Of a stretch of 64,000 nucleotides of DNA, positions 24,081-34,994 are shown piece by piece. Where the stretch lies: the NCBI RefSeq assembly GCF_029873635.1, contig NC_080417.1, positions 29,659,682 through 29,723,681 on the forward strand. Reading direction: 5' to 3'. The stretch comes from Malania oleifera. Its lineage: Eukaryota > Streptophyta > Magnoliopsida > Santalales > Ximeniaceae. The notes below the pieces were generated by a model. That model saw only the letters and a program-made list of their open reading frames with translations, had not been told where the DNA came from and did no database searches. Position 1 is the first letter of the stretch, and every line of letters starts with the position of its first letter. Both the position numbers and the translations under genes were made by a program.

Positions 24081-26913
24081 GATTAGGAATTAGAATTTAG
24101 GTTGACCAAGGTAAAAAGTTAAAAGGGATATGGTGACTAAGTTTGTGCTTAAAATCTTAAAATCCTAGCCTATGCATTTTAAACTGTTTAAATTATTTTA
24201 TTGGGAACTTTTGGTATCTATGCCAATATTGATCTTCAAATTTGAAAACCAATATAATGCTTTAATTGCATATATCCTCAGTTGTTTGGTTTATTTCATT
24301 TTGAAATATTGGCTATTACTTATGAGATGAAATAGCATGCAAAACTTGTTATTTAGAAATAATTTCTTTTTGATAAATGAAAAAAAAAACCTTGTTCTTC
24401 TCATGTGAATTACTAAGGTTTTAAATATAAAATTTCTAAAGCTCGCATTTAGATAAGTCCATCTCTTATGAAGAAGAGATATTTTCTTAGTCACATAACT
24501 TGTTTTGATGATATATGATTGCTTGGATATACAGTTAGAATATTTAGATCATAGCATTCATGAAATTAATTTTTAGTAAAAATCATCATAACAACAAGTG
24601 GTATTCAATTGAAGTACTAACATGTAATATCTTTATAACATATGTTTTGAATACCTTCCCTTTAGTGGCAATTTAGGAGAACATGTCTCCTAGATTATTA
24701 TTAAGTTAAGTCTATTATACCCCTAATACTCTTTGCCAAGTAGTAAGGACATACATGCTATGCTTAAAGTACAAGTCATCTTGGACTTAGGACTATTTAC
24801 CTCCACCTGGGATAAAGTAGCATGCACACTCTCACAATCTCTATAGTTAGGCTTGTCCTATAGGATTCGTAAGGAATGAAGCAATATTTGCTATTGTGAA
24901 ACATTTGACATCATTCCTCCAAAATGCAAGGCAAAGGGACTAAAAAGGTTATTTTTGGGAAAAAGGTAGAAACCTTTAATTTCTAATATGAAAAACTTGG
25001 GTATTAAATAAAGGTTCAAGAGCATGCTATAGTAGGTAGATCCATCTCTTATGGACAAGATATATTGCTTAGTTACATAATCTATTTTTTTTAATGATAT
25101 ATGATTAAAATTTAGCAACATAGTAAGTACATCTAGACTATAAGCATATTTTATCCCTCCATATGAAGTTGAGTGTTAGGAAAATTAATTATAACAACAT
25201 GGATACTACGGACCTTCCAATCCTAAATTCATCTTTGAATATGAGTCATCACTGAGAAATAAAACTAATAAAAAGTTTCTAGAAACAATCTCTAGTGCTT
25301 ACCAAAAGATATCACATCATGACCATTTAGAAATATCTACCTAGGGATTCTTAGTTATATTAACTCGAAGATAGAGTATTCCCTCTATGGTTGATTTAAG
25401 GGAAACTTCTTAACCTTTGTTAATGCAAAAACATTCCCTTCCCCGACAAAATGCTACATAGAAAAATACTCCAAGACCAAATGAGACACTTACCATGCTT
25501 AAATCTCAAGCATGAATTCTTCATAGGAAAAATGTCAATTTTGATTGCTTTGGAACAATTTACTACATTGGCAAAATAGCTATCGAGTTATACTCAAATT
25601 TGATAAGCATCCCCTACCAAGGGATGTATGACTCATTATTTGGATGCAAATAAGACCAAAGTAATTCAAGAAGAGGTTTTCTTGACATTGGAATTATCTA
25701 CCTCTTATCTTAGATTTACTTTGTTGAGATATTTGCTCAACAAAAGCTTTAAGCGCTCAACAAAATTCTTAAGAAAATTCAATATCATATATTAGAGCTG
25801 CTAAACTGCCACATAATTCAATGTTCCTTACCTTTAAGAGGAAAATTTGTCCTTTATAGTGGCAATAATGGAAGCTTCTGATTGACAAGTGATGAACTGA
25901 TTAGATCTTATCCTTAACTCACCTGAATTAGGTCAAGCAACGCTTTGAGATTCAAAACTACATATATATCCAAGTCAATAGGATGAAAAGAAATTTTTTA
26001 AATAAACTAGGAATTCATCTTATCATTACCTCAAAGCAATATCTAGGAAACCACACCCAATCATGAGCATCAATGTGTTTGTGATATGTAATTTGGTTTC
26101 AAGCATTCACAAATTTTTTTTGGTTGACAGAAAAAGAAGAAAGTTTCTTCTTATACTCTTATTCATTCATTGTTGAATTATCCTTTAGTATAAAAGTATT
26201 CTATCATATTTTAGTATCAGCTCTCAATCTTTAACAAATGGTAATAAACCTTGAGAGATCATCATTCGTGAGTAAGTAAGTAAGCCAATCTAAGCACTTC
26301 AACTATTATAATTTAGCACCAATAAATTGGTTTTTATATATTTAGCACATACTCACCTCACCACCATGGAAATTAGTTTTAATAGGCTCTTAGAGTATTT
26401 TTAAGATAAATGATTAGCACCTCTCTTTTTGAAGATGATCAAAGGGGGAGAAAATATTTGAAGTTATCCATGGGGATAAGATTTATGGTGTTATATATGT
26501 GAGGGAAAACATGATGTATGTGTGGGGGAAAATATGCATGTATTGTTATAAAATTTCTATTTTATGGAATGCATGTTGAAAGCTCAAATGAACATGAATT
26601 GTTTTTATGCCTCATATGCATATATTAAGGAGGAGCAAATTATAAATATCATTTAACAATATGCATAAATTAAGGTGGGGCGCATAAATTAAGGGGGAGC
26701 TTTAAAACATACCTCATATAGAACACCAATGATTTGTCATCATAAAAAATGGGGAGAATGTTAGCCTTAGAGGCTACGTAAGCTTAATTGTCTTATTTTG
26801 ATAATAACAACTCATTAGTGGTTCTAAGTATGATTATCTTTGCACAATAAGCTTTAGTAAAAACAAACACAAATGCAAAGATTAAGTAGATTCTTAATAG
26901 GTTCGACATCATC
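24081..26913 (+). other. Non-coding 3' part of element D
   Basis: 2.8 kb, AT-rich, many stops in all frames, with no visible DSG protease, integrase HHCC, RT YVDD or RNase H motif. Two similar blocks containing 'ccatctcttatg' and 'atgatatatgatt' lie at about 24455-24525 and 25035-25110, an internal duplication. Purine-rich tracts recur near 26620-26760. Confidence 0.6.
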
Positions 26914-26927
26914 AAAAAGGGGGAGAA
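26914..26927 (+). promoter_or_regulatory. Polypurine tract of element D
   Basis: AAAAAGGGGGAGAA directly before the 3' LTR; primes plus-strand DNA synthesis in LTR retrotransposons. Confidence 0.9.
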
Positions 26928-28650
26928 TGTTAGCCCTTACAGCTACACTATCTTGGTTTATATGTTTTGATGATATTAACCTATTTGTTATTCTTAGTAT
27001 TTTCCATCCTTGCAGATCTTATCTGGTGCAGGTACAAAGTGTCGGATACACGGAGGTACCAAATTAGGAGCAAAGATCGGACCGAGTAGACATCAAATAG
27101 GAAAGATTGGAAGGAAGCTGACTCGAAAGCACCAAAGCACATCCTAAAGTTTTTATTGTGTATAAATTAATTGTAATAAGGGTTGTGTGAGTGAGTGCGT
27201 ATTGTAATTCTTGCAGTGTGTGCCTTGCATGATTTCTGAGTAAGAGTTAAGTCATTGCATAAGCATACTAGGACATATGAGCATATAGGATTGCACTAAA
27301 GACATAAACACAAACCCACCTTTCATGGCTTTCAAAGTTAAACTTAAAGAGTTTGTTAAATGAATCCTAAACTCAAATATGTTTTCTAAAGAGATAAGTT
27401 TTCAAACATCTTAGTATTTGGAACATCTTCATACTTAGTCCCGGTTTTATCAAAACGAGTCTTGTGTCCTAAAGGTTCAAAGAAAGTCAAGTATATTTAT
27501 AAAATGACATACTAAGCATATAAGATATTAAAATGGGTTTTCAAACGTGTTTTATTAATCAAGATATCTTATATTCAAAAGAAAACTCATTTGGATAAGT
27601 TTTAATCTTCATTAGACTTAATACATTTCATATACTTTTGTCCAAGAATGTTTGAGTCATTAAAATGCTTTTTGATAAGGAAAAACAAATCAATCATCAC
27701 TACCGTAGTGTAGCCTTAAGTCCTAAACACCTTTCGGTATTTTGGGAATAATGTTTGCTAAAAAAAGTCCAAATTGGACAATCTTTGTGTCCCTAGAAAG
27801 TTAAGACAAAATGCCACAACTTTCATGTTGATAACTTTTTCTAATTCGAGGACCTCATTGACAAACACAGGGGATTCGTAGACAAGGTGCAGTATATGAT
27901 TAGTCGACGAGTCCAATGGGCAGAATGACGCTAAAGAATGAAAAACGTCTAGTTTAGCAAATAAAATATCTTTTCTTTCCCCCAATTGCTATTTAACGAC
28001 TCCTAAGGCTCTTGGGCTATAAATACAAGCTATTAGACTTGTATTAACATAGTTTTGAAGGTCTTTGATCATTGTTACTAAAAAACATCATTTTATACAA
28101 AACCTAACACATTGCATATTAGTTCTTCATTACATGTGCTCATTCTCTCTTGCTCACTTATTGTGTTTGATTCAATCCTTGAGAGAATAGTGTGAGGTTT
28201 GAGTTGTAAATCATATTAGCTCATTGTAAGGAGTATTCTTTGTAATCTTCCATCTTCTTGTGAAAGATTCTTTGTGAACCAAGTTATAAGGTTTTTTGTG
28301 AACCGAATCGGTAAAGGCTCTTCGTGAGTGGTTGGGATTTGTTCCTGAGTTTGTAAGGCTTGTTCCGTTTTGGAAGGAGTGATTATAGTGGATTGTGGAA
28401 TCCTTGGCTTAGTGCTAAGGCGTGGATATAGGCTTGGTGCTGAATCACGTAAAAATACCGGTGTTGTTCTTTCTCTCCCTTACACTCTTTATTTTATATC
28501 TTGTGCATGATTTATATTTATATTGCGATATAATTTCTTGTATCTTGCCAAGAATTTTTATTTTGTAGAAAAATATGTATTCTGCGAAAAGAGTCTATTC
28601 ACTCCCCCCCCACCCTCTAGACTATATACTTCGAGCTGGGACTCCCAACA
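26928..28650 (+). mobile_element. 3' LTR of element D
   Basis: 1,723 bp, TGTTAGCCC to CTCCCAACA, with an intact TATA box (CTATAAATAC near 28017). Same order of segments as the 5' LTR. Confidence 0.92.
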
Positions 28651-28730
28651 AATGGGATACACTAACACGAGCTATCATGATCTTTTACTAAATAACGTTT
28701 AAGTCTGAGTGACGAGGCTCTGATACCAAT
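28651..28730 (-). pseudogene. Element K gag start and primer-binding site
   Basis: The minus strand reads a primer-binding site (ATTGGTATCAGAGCC, 28716-28730), a short leader, then an ATG at 28678 that opens K's gag. The frame continues to the left of element D. This confirms that 19230-20598 and this piece were one gene before D inserted. Confidence 0.8.
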
Positions 28731-30908
28731 TGTTAATTTTGGTGCAATCCCAAGAGGGGGGTGAATTGGAAATTTAAAAATTTATTCCTAGGTTAACGAG
28801 TCTAGCAACAGCAATACACAACCTAGGGTTAGTCTATGCAATCAAAATAAAACATACACGTGTGGTAATATAAATTGCGGAAATATAAACAGTACACACA
28901 AGATATGTTATCGGGGTTTAGCCAATTGTGCCCACGTCCCCGCCTTGGCTCACTAGCACAAGGATTCAACTATAAGCCACTTCACGGGTGGAGTGACATC
29001 GTTTACAATCAGGTCAATTAGCAGGGCTGACCTTGATGTACACCTTACTAGGATGGTACACCTAACTTTCCTAACCGGGTTTAAGCCAATCTGGGACTAT
29101 TTAACAGGGTTAGTCTCCCTCTTCATGCCCACATCTAGAATACAACAAATGTATAAATATTTGCGTACATGAAAATGCTTCTTACACAAGTTGATATGTA
29201 TCAATATAATCAACACACTACCAAATGATAAGATATGATAAGCTCAGTGTAGTCTTAATATCTACTCTCAAAGATTAATGCAAATATGACAATCAGTTCG
29301 TGAGAGCGTAAGTGATAGGATCCTTGTGTCAAAATAATAGTCTCAATCACAATGCAGTAACAAAGATCACAAGCACACTTCAAATATCTCAACAAATATT
29401 TTTCTCACAATAAATCACAAGAGGCATTTGAAGTTGATTTGTAAAATAGTATTTATCTTCAAGCACACTTCCAAATACCTTCAACAAATATTTTTCTCAA
29501 AATAAATCACACAAGATATTTGAAATTGGTTTGTAAAATAGTATTTCACAAAAAAAAAAATGCAATATGAACTCTTCAATATTGCAATGAATATGCAAAA
29601 CTCATAAGCTCTAAGAAGTTTTCTTACGAAAGGCTTATTTATGAAGCCTCTTAAAAAAATTAGAAGTTTACTCTCAAAGAAAAATTAATCGCAATCAAAA
29701 CGAGGAAGTGAGAGTTTAAACTTGGTGAGATGAACACAAGAGCACTTCTACTAGGTGGTATTTGCAATATAGATGAGTAAGAATGGGAGTATGAAGCTTG
29801 AGTACGAGAAATAGGATTTTTAAAATTCAGAGGGAATTTTCTAATTATGTTTACTAATCTCTCACTAATTTTTGCAAATGAGAGGGTATATATAGACTTC
29901 CCAAAAATTATAACTGTTCAGGACATGTTGGTCATTTTAGAAAAAAGTTTAAGTGAGGTTAATAAAATTTAACAGTGTTTTAACCTCGGTGAAATTGGCC
30001 AACTCGAGAGCACCGGTCAACCAAACTTAAGGTTCGGTTGACCGAGAGTCTCAGTTCAGTCGACTAGGAGTATTTTGAACTGAAAAAGATGGTCAACCAT
30101 TTTGAGGGTTTGAAGGCAAATTTTCAAATTCGCACGGTTTGGTCAACCAGATCATTTTGAACTAGGAGGTTCGGTCAACCAGGCGGTTGGGACTTCTCTT
30201 GAGAATGTTCGGTTGACTAGAGCGTTGGAGTTCATTTTCTAATCGGTCGACCAAAGGGTCAACTTTTGACCTTAGGGAGGTTTGGTCGACCAAGCTATAT
30301 AGGCTTCACTAGGTTTGATCGACCGTACGCTTGGGAGAACCCCACGTGTCAATTCGGTCGACCACAACATTACTTTACATTTCTAGTCAGTTGACCGATA
30401 GGTCAACAAGGGGGTTCGGTCGACCGAAGATCTTAGTGTAACTGAGTTCGGTCGATCGAACATACCATCCTTGGGCATTTCGGTATTTTCCCTTTATTAA
30501 ATTATATTTATTTATATGATATTTATTTTCAAGACTATGAGGGACATTTTTATGCAATACTTAGGGTCCTAAAGACAATTTATGGTCTTTGTGAGTTAAC
30601 CCCAAAAATATGGTGTCAGTCGACCGAATGGGGTCCCTAAAGTCATTCAATAATCCTTTGAGCTTATCTACCCTATCATGCATGTAATGTATTGATTATT
30701 ACACACCATTTCCTATTTAATATTTCAAACTCAAAATGATAAATATAAATTACAATAAACAAATATGTCGGGGTCTTCATTTTTCTTCAAGTTGTCACAT
30801 GCCATCAATATAATCCAGTTAGTATGATCATGCACACAAACTTGAAAGCCATCAAATACAAAGAGTATTTGTCATTATCAAAATCGGGTACGACCCATAG
30901 GATCAACA
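28731..30908 (-). mobile_element. 5' LTR of element K
   Basis: 2,178 bp, TGTTAATTTTGGTG to ATAGGATCAACA. TATA region at about 29884-29893 (minus strand TATATATACC), with a dense array of GGTCGACC/GGTCAACC motifs upstream on the minus strand (about 30005-30620). A 95-105-bp tandem duplication lies at 29366-29555. Highly similar to 8531-9938. Confidence 0.88.
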
Positions 30909-30921
30909 TAACCTTTAAGGG

Positions 30922-31850
30922 TAGAGGTGTGCAATTAGCCGGTACGGCTAATTCAATCAATTAACCAAAAAAATTTGGTTAACTATACATCATAATCGAA
31001 CCAACTGAATTAGCCTTCTTACCCGACCCTTACCTAACAGAACATAATTTTTTATTAATTCAGTTAATCGAATTTAACCGAACCAAATTACAATTAATTA
31101 TGAGAGAAAAATATGATTATATGGAGTAGGGGTGAGCACAACAGACTGACAGAGTGGTCGTTGAAGTTTGGATTTAAAGGGCCAGATGTTGGCTGGTTGA
31201 TGTGGTTGTTAACTCGTTGGAGGGTGGAGGCTAATTAGTTGGCGATCGACATGGAGGCTCACTAGAGCTAGATGGTTGGACCCTAAAGGCTGGAGGGTCT
31301 GGAGGCTCGAAGTCTCGAAGACTCAATGGAGTGATGACACTGGACGATTGGACTAGAGGGTGGACACCTAGAGACTGGACTACTGGAGGTTGGAAATTGG
31401 AAATTTGGAATGGCCGAATGGGAAGTTGGGAACCTTAATTCGCAAAGGCAAAGTATGGAGTCATGGATTTGTGGTTTGTGGAATTTATTGAGTGTTGAGT
31501 GACAAGTGTGGATTGGGTAAGTTGGTAATTGGGTTAGATAGGCAAGTAACCTATAACCGGTTAAGTTAACCGGGTTATTGGTTAAACTGTTAAGATGTTA
31601 ACTATATTAAACGGTAATTACAGTACATATAGATTATATCATTTATATTTAATTATTAATTAATTATATAATTCGATAAATCGGTTAGCTGAAATTTAAT
31701 TTCCCTATAAATGAATCGAAAATCAAAAAATCGATTTTTCCCAAATGTAAAACCGAATCGAGCAGAATTAAAATTAAACTGAACCGAACCGACCAAATTT
31801 GATCGGTTATTTTGGTTAGTTCAGTTTTCACTAAATTATGCACACCCCTC
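30922..31850. mobile_element. Non-autonomous hAT-like TIR element
   Basis: The ends are imperfect inverted repeats (TAGAGGTGTGCA at the left, the complement of TGCACACCCCTC at the right, 10 of 12 matching). They are flanked by a direct repeat ctttaaggg (30913-30921, 31850-31858), fitting an 8-bp hAT-type duplication. The interior is rich in GAACCGAACC-like and AACCGGTT-like motifs common in such plant repeats. No transposase frame. Confidence 0.7.
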
Positions 31851-31858
31851 TTTAAGGG

Positions 31859-32530
31859 TATGTTTGATATTGTTATTGTTTTTTATTTTATGTTTCTATT
31901 TCTCCATAGTGAAAAAATAAATTATAAAAATGCGTTTATTTCTTTTATTAGTTTTCTATTTCTGTTGTTGGTTTCAGCTATTTATTGAAAAATTAAAAAT
32001 CAAATTTTATGGTTTTCAGTTATTTTGGCAACTTGTTGCCAAAAATTTTAATATATTGAAATAATTTTTTGGATTAAATTATTCATTTTATACACTTTTC
32101 AATTAAAAAAATTAAATAATCATATGAATTTAAATATAATTAAAATAAAATTTGAAAAATAATAATAAATTCAACTGCAAAATACTTTTATTGCTTTTTA
32201 GTTTTCATGTCTAATAAAATTTTTATTGTAAAGTAAATTTTGAAAGTAGAACAATTAAGTAAAATAACTATAAATTTTTTTTTATTATAGTAATTTTTTA
32301 AATGAAACATTAATTGTAATTTTTATTTTTTTAATCATATTTTAAAAATATTTTAATTTAAAGATGAAAATGAGTTTTTTTGAATTAAAATTTTAATTTG
32401 TATTAATTTTATAAATGCTAATCAAACAGGTTGCTAGTTTCTAGTTTTTAGTTTCTGTTCCTAATTTTTTGTTTTCATTTCTGGTTTTCGCTTGTTTGAT
32501 TTTTGATAGTGATACCAAATGATCCCTAAG
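31859..32530. mobile_element. Possible second MITE-like element, AT-rich
   Basis: The left end (gggtatgtttgatattgtta) and the complement of the right end (gggatcatttggtatcacta) look like diverged terminal inverted repeats. The interior is very AT-rich with no coding frame. No clear target duplication, so the call is tentative. Confidence 0.4.
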
Positions 32531-32639
32531 TTATTTCATAGGCATTGAAAGAAAAATAATAAAAGTTTGATATTTTACTTAGTACCATTATCATAATGGT
32601 ACTCAAATGTGAGTACCATTATCATAAACACCATCAAAA

Positions 32640-33460
32640 TTCCGAGATGAAGTGATTGCTATCATAGTAGATTTCCGCAAACATGAGTTTGTAGGATATT
32701 CACTAGTTGATAGAGGTGACAAACTAGTTGAAAAGGTCAGAGTAGCTCTCACAAAGATTCAGATCTGTGACATGTGTTACTTTGAAGAGTTTCTTTGTGA
32801 ATTTCAATATTGGTATTATAAGCTCAGACCACAAGACATATGCGAAAGAAGTCTTCATCAACAAATTACCCGGTAGTTGGCCAGGAGTGGTAAAACGAGC
32901 TGTTAAGTAGAGACTTGAGAGAGATACAGAAGTGTCAAATACTTTTGGAGTTAGAGCGGAAACAGTAAGATAAATGATAAGACTTTATTGTTTGCAGCGA
33001 CATATGTTTGAGGATGTGAGAAACATGCCTGATATGAATCCAGATTGTTGTCCCAAGACAAGTGGGATAGTAGGGAGATATGGCTATAACCTGAGACCAA
33101 CTAGATACTCAGAACGAGTAGAAACTAGTTGTGCCGGAGGAGTTTGCCATAAGAAGATTAAATCATCCAAAGTCAAAGGAAAGACTTGAAAGAAATTTGG
33201 AAAAAGGAAGAGCTCTAAAAAAAGGGCAAAAAAACCCTGAGAAAAGATATCTTAGACCCAGTAGGGTTAGAGAAGATGTCAAGGAATCATTCAAGAAGAA
33301 ATACGGACGATATCCTAAGTGTCCGCAAGGAAAATCTCTGGAGAATTATGACCGTTAATAGTTTTGTGGCAAGAAGGGCCATAAAGCTAATAATTGTCCA
33401 GAAGCTGAGACGAGGAGAGGTAGCCTCAAGAGTATCTTGATAGAGAACTCTTCAAAACTT
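32640..33460 (+). pseudogene. Caulimovirid coat-protein region, broken
   Basis: Frames at 32652-32876, 32974-33189 and 33131-33358 contain a coat-protein-like core (motif around CYFEEFLCEFQYWYYK), a KLPG-like segment, then a Lys/Arg-rich basic tail and a zinc-knuckle remnant (FCGKKGHKANNC, about 33363-33398) with its first Cys lost and two stops just before. In the family this protein forms the capsid and binds nucleic acid through the knuckle. Several in-frame stops and frame changes prevent expression. Confidence 0.7.
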
Positions 33461-34600
33461 CTTTATGAACTAGTTTTGGGAGAGGAGATAGACTCATACG
33501 ATGAGAGTATTTATTCTATTTCCTCAAAATACTCTGAATCTGAAAAAAAAAAGATGAATCTCATTTTAATCTTAAGCTAAGTCAATTAATACTAGCTATG
33601 ATGAGAGCAGTAGGTAAAGCACTAGAACTAATTTCTCTAGTAGGAGAAGAAGAAGATCTAGTGCAAGCTGCAGAAACTTAAATTCCTTTAGGAAGTAGGG
33701 ATTATCAAGAATGGAGGATGTCTCGAGCTAGTTGGGTTAAAGCATACCAAACCTCATGGATACCTTACAAAGAGACAGTAAAAGTAATTGAGAAGGAGGT
33801 AACGACAGAAGTGTCCAGTACAGATACAAGAGCATTTATAGTTCCATTGCTCACCACACAAGAAGTTCAAAGAGCAATGGATAAGAAGGCAAGATATGTC
33901 CACTATGGAATTATCCAGGTTGGGATAGATCCATTAGTAAGAAAAGGGTAAGATCTTCCTATCCTTATTGCAGTTATGGACGGAAGTATCGGTAATTTTG
34001 GTAGGTCCTTACTAGGGGGAGCAAGGGCTAACTTACATTTAGGAGTAGTCTGGATAAAAGTAATACGATTTACATATTGACCTTCAGGATAAAAGTGTGG
34101 AAAAAACTCTACAGATTAGAGTTAATACGCGAGATTGGCAGAATATGTTAAAATGTAGCCTAGATAGGAGGTGCATCAGACTCATTACCAGATTATATTT
34201 GAAGTTCTATAACACGGGGAAACCAGCCCTCAGAAGGGAAGTTAGTAGATTTACTTGACTCTTCGAAACAAATCAAACCGACTCAGTTAGAGGATTACAA
34301 CCACAAGTCGTAAATCCAAGAGCACTAAGTTGGCCACAAATTTGGGTAACCCCAAGAATAGAAGAGAGATTGAAAAATATTTTGCTAAAGTCAGTATGAC
34401 AAGAGGCAAATAGATTAATTATAAAATAACCTCTAAGTGATTATACTCCTAGTAGAGCGAGTGTATCTAGAGAGGAAGATATTAATTTAGAAACTAGGTC
34501 AGAAGGAATTGAACCATCTGAATTAAGACCTTCAAGTAGTAGAAGGGTAGTTGGTCAGAGAACCATAAGAATTCCTATCTATGCAGATGAAGAAGAAGAC
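33461..34600 (+). pseudogene. Caulimovirid polyprotein linker, decayed
   Basis: Lies between the coat protein and the protease. Short open pieces only (for example 33718-33951), acidic just after the knuckle. No domain recognised, but it is continuous with its neighbours on the same strand. Confidence 0.45.
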
Positions 34601-34994
34601 CAATCTAATATAGCATATATAGAAACATCCATTTTAAGTGCCAAAATCGAAGAATGGGCAACATTGGTAAACATTTCTATCGGTAAGGTGGAATGTACAA
34701 CTCTTATCGATACTGGATGTACGTGGTCTTGTACGAGAATCAGATTTCTAGAAGTGACTTGGGAATTATAAAATCTTCAGGTTATAATTGGTAACAGTGC
34801 ATTGCTCCAGATAGGAGAAGTTGCCAAAAATGTGAAGATAAGAATGAATGGCAAAGATTATGAGGAGCAAATTCTTTACTTAATTCCATAATTACAAGAT
34901 GATTTTCTTTTGGGAAGTAAATTCCTTAGGAAATATCAACCATTTACGATATTTTTAGAAGGAATAATCCTAGATAACCATTTCATTCCAAAGT
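34601..34994 (+). pseudogene. Caulimovirid aspartic protease, broken by solo LTR G
   Basis: Retropepsin-like region with the active-site triad Asp-Thr-Gly at 34709-34717 (context TLIDTGC). It continues through FLLGSKFL, corresponding to the second conserved hydrophobic segment (about 34901-34930). A stop lies near 34768. The gene runs straight into the target duplication aaagt of solo LTR G and resumes at 37304. In the family this enzyme cleaves the polyprotein. Confidence 0.75.

Larger units (their letters stand above)
20604..28650 (+). mobile_element. Element D: complete-ended, gag-only Copia-type retrotransposon
   Basis: 5' LTR 20604-22315, primer-binding site at 22318-22329, gag at 22376 to about 24080, a 2.8-kb non-coding stretch, polypurine tract at 26914-26927 and 3' LTR 26928-28650. 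A perfect 5-bp duplication aatgg flanks it (20599-20603, 28651-28655). It lies within the gag start of element K, and joining the flanks across one aatgg keeps K's gag frame open. There are no pol motifs between gag and the 3' LTR. The pair of LTRs differs at roughly one base in ten near the start and less further in, so the insertion is not recent. Confidence 0.9.
8531..30908 (-). mobile_element. Element K: large nested, gag-only Copia-type retrotransposon
   Basis: This minus-strand element has its 5' LTR at 28731-30908, primer-binding site and gag start at 28651-28730, gag body at about 19230-20598, long non-coding 3' region (17664-19230 and 9939-11613), polypurine tract and a truncated 3' LTR (8531-9938). 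The two LTR copies share long near-identical tracts. Solo LTR B and element D have inserted into it. Removing those leaves an internal part of about 4.6 kb with gag but no recognisable protease, integrase or RT. That suggests a non-autonomous derivative depending on enzymes supplied in trans (inference). Confidence 0.7.
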
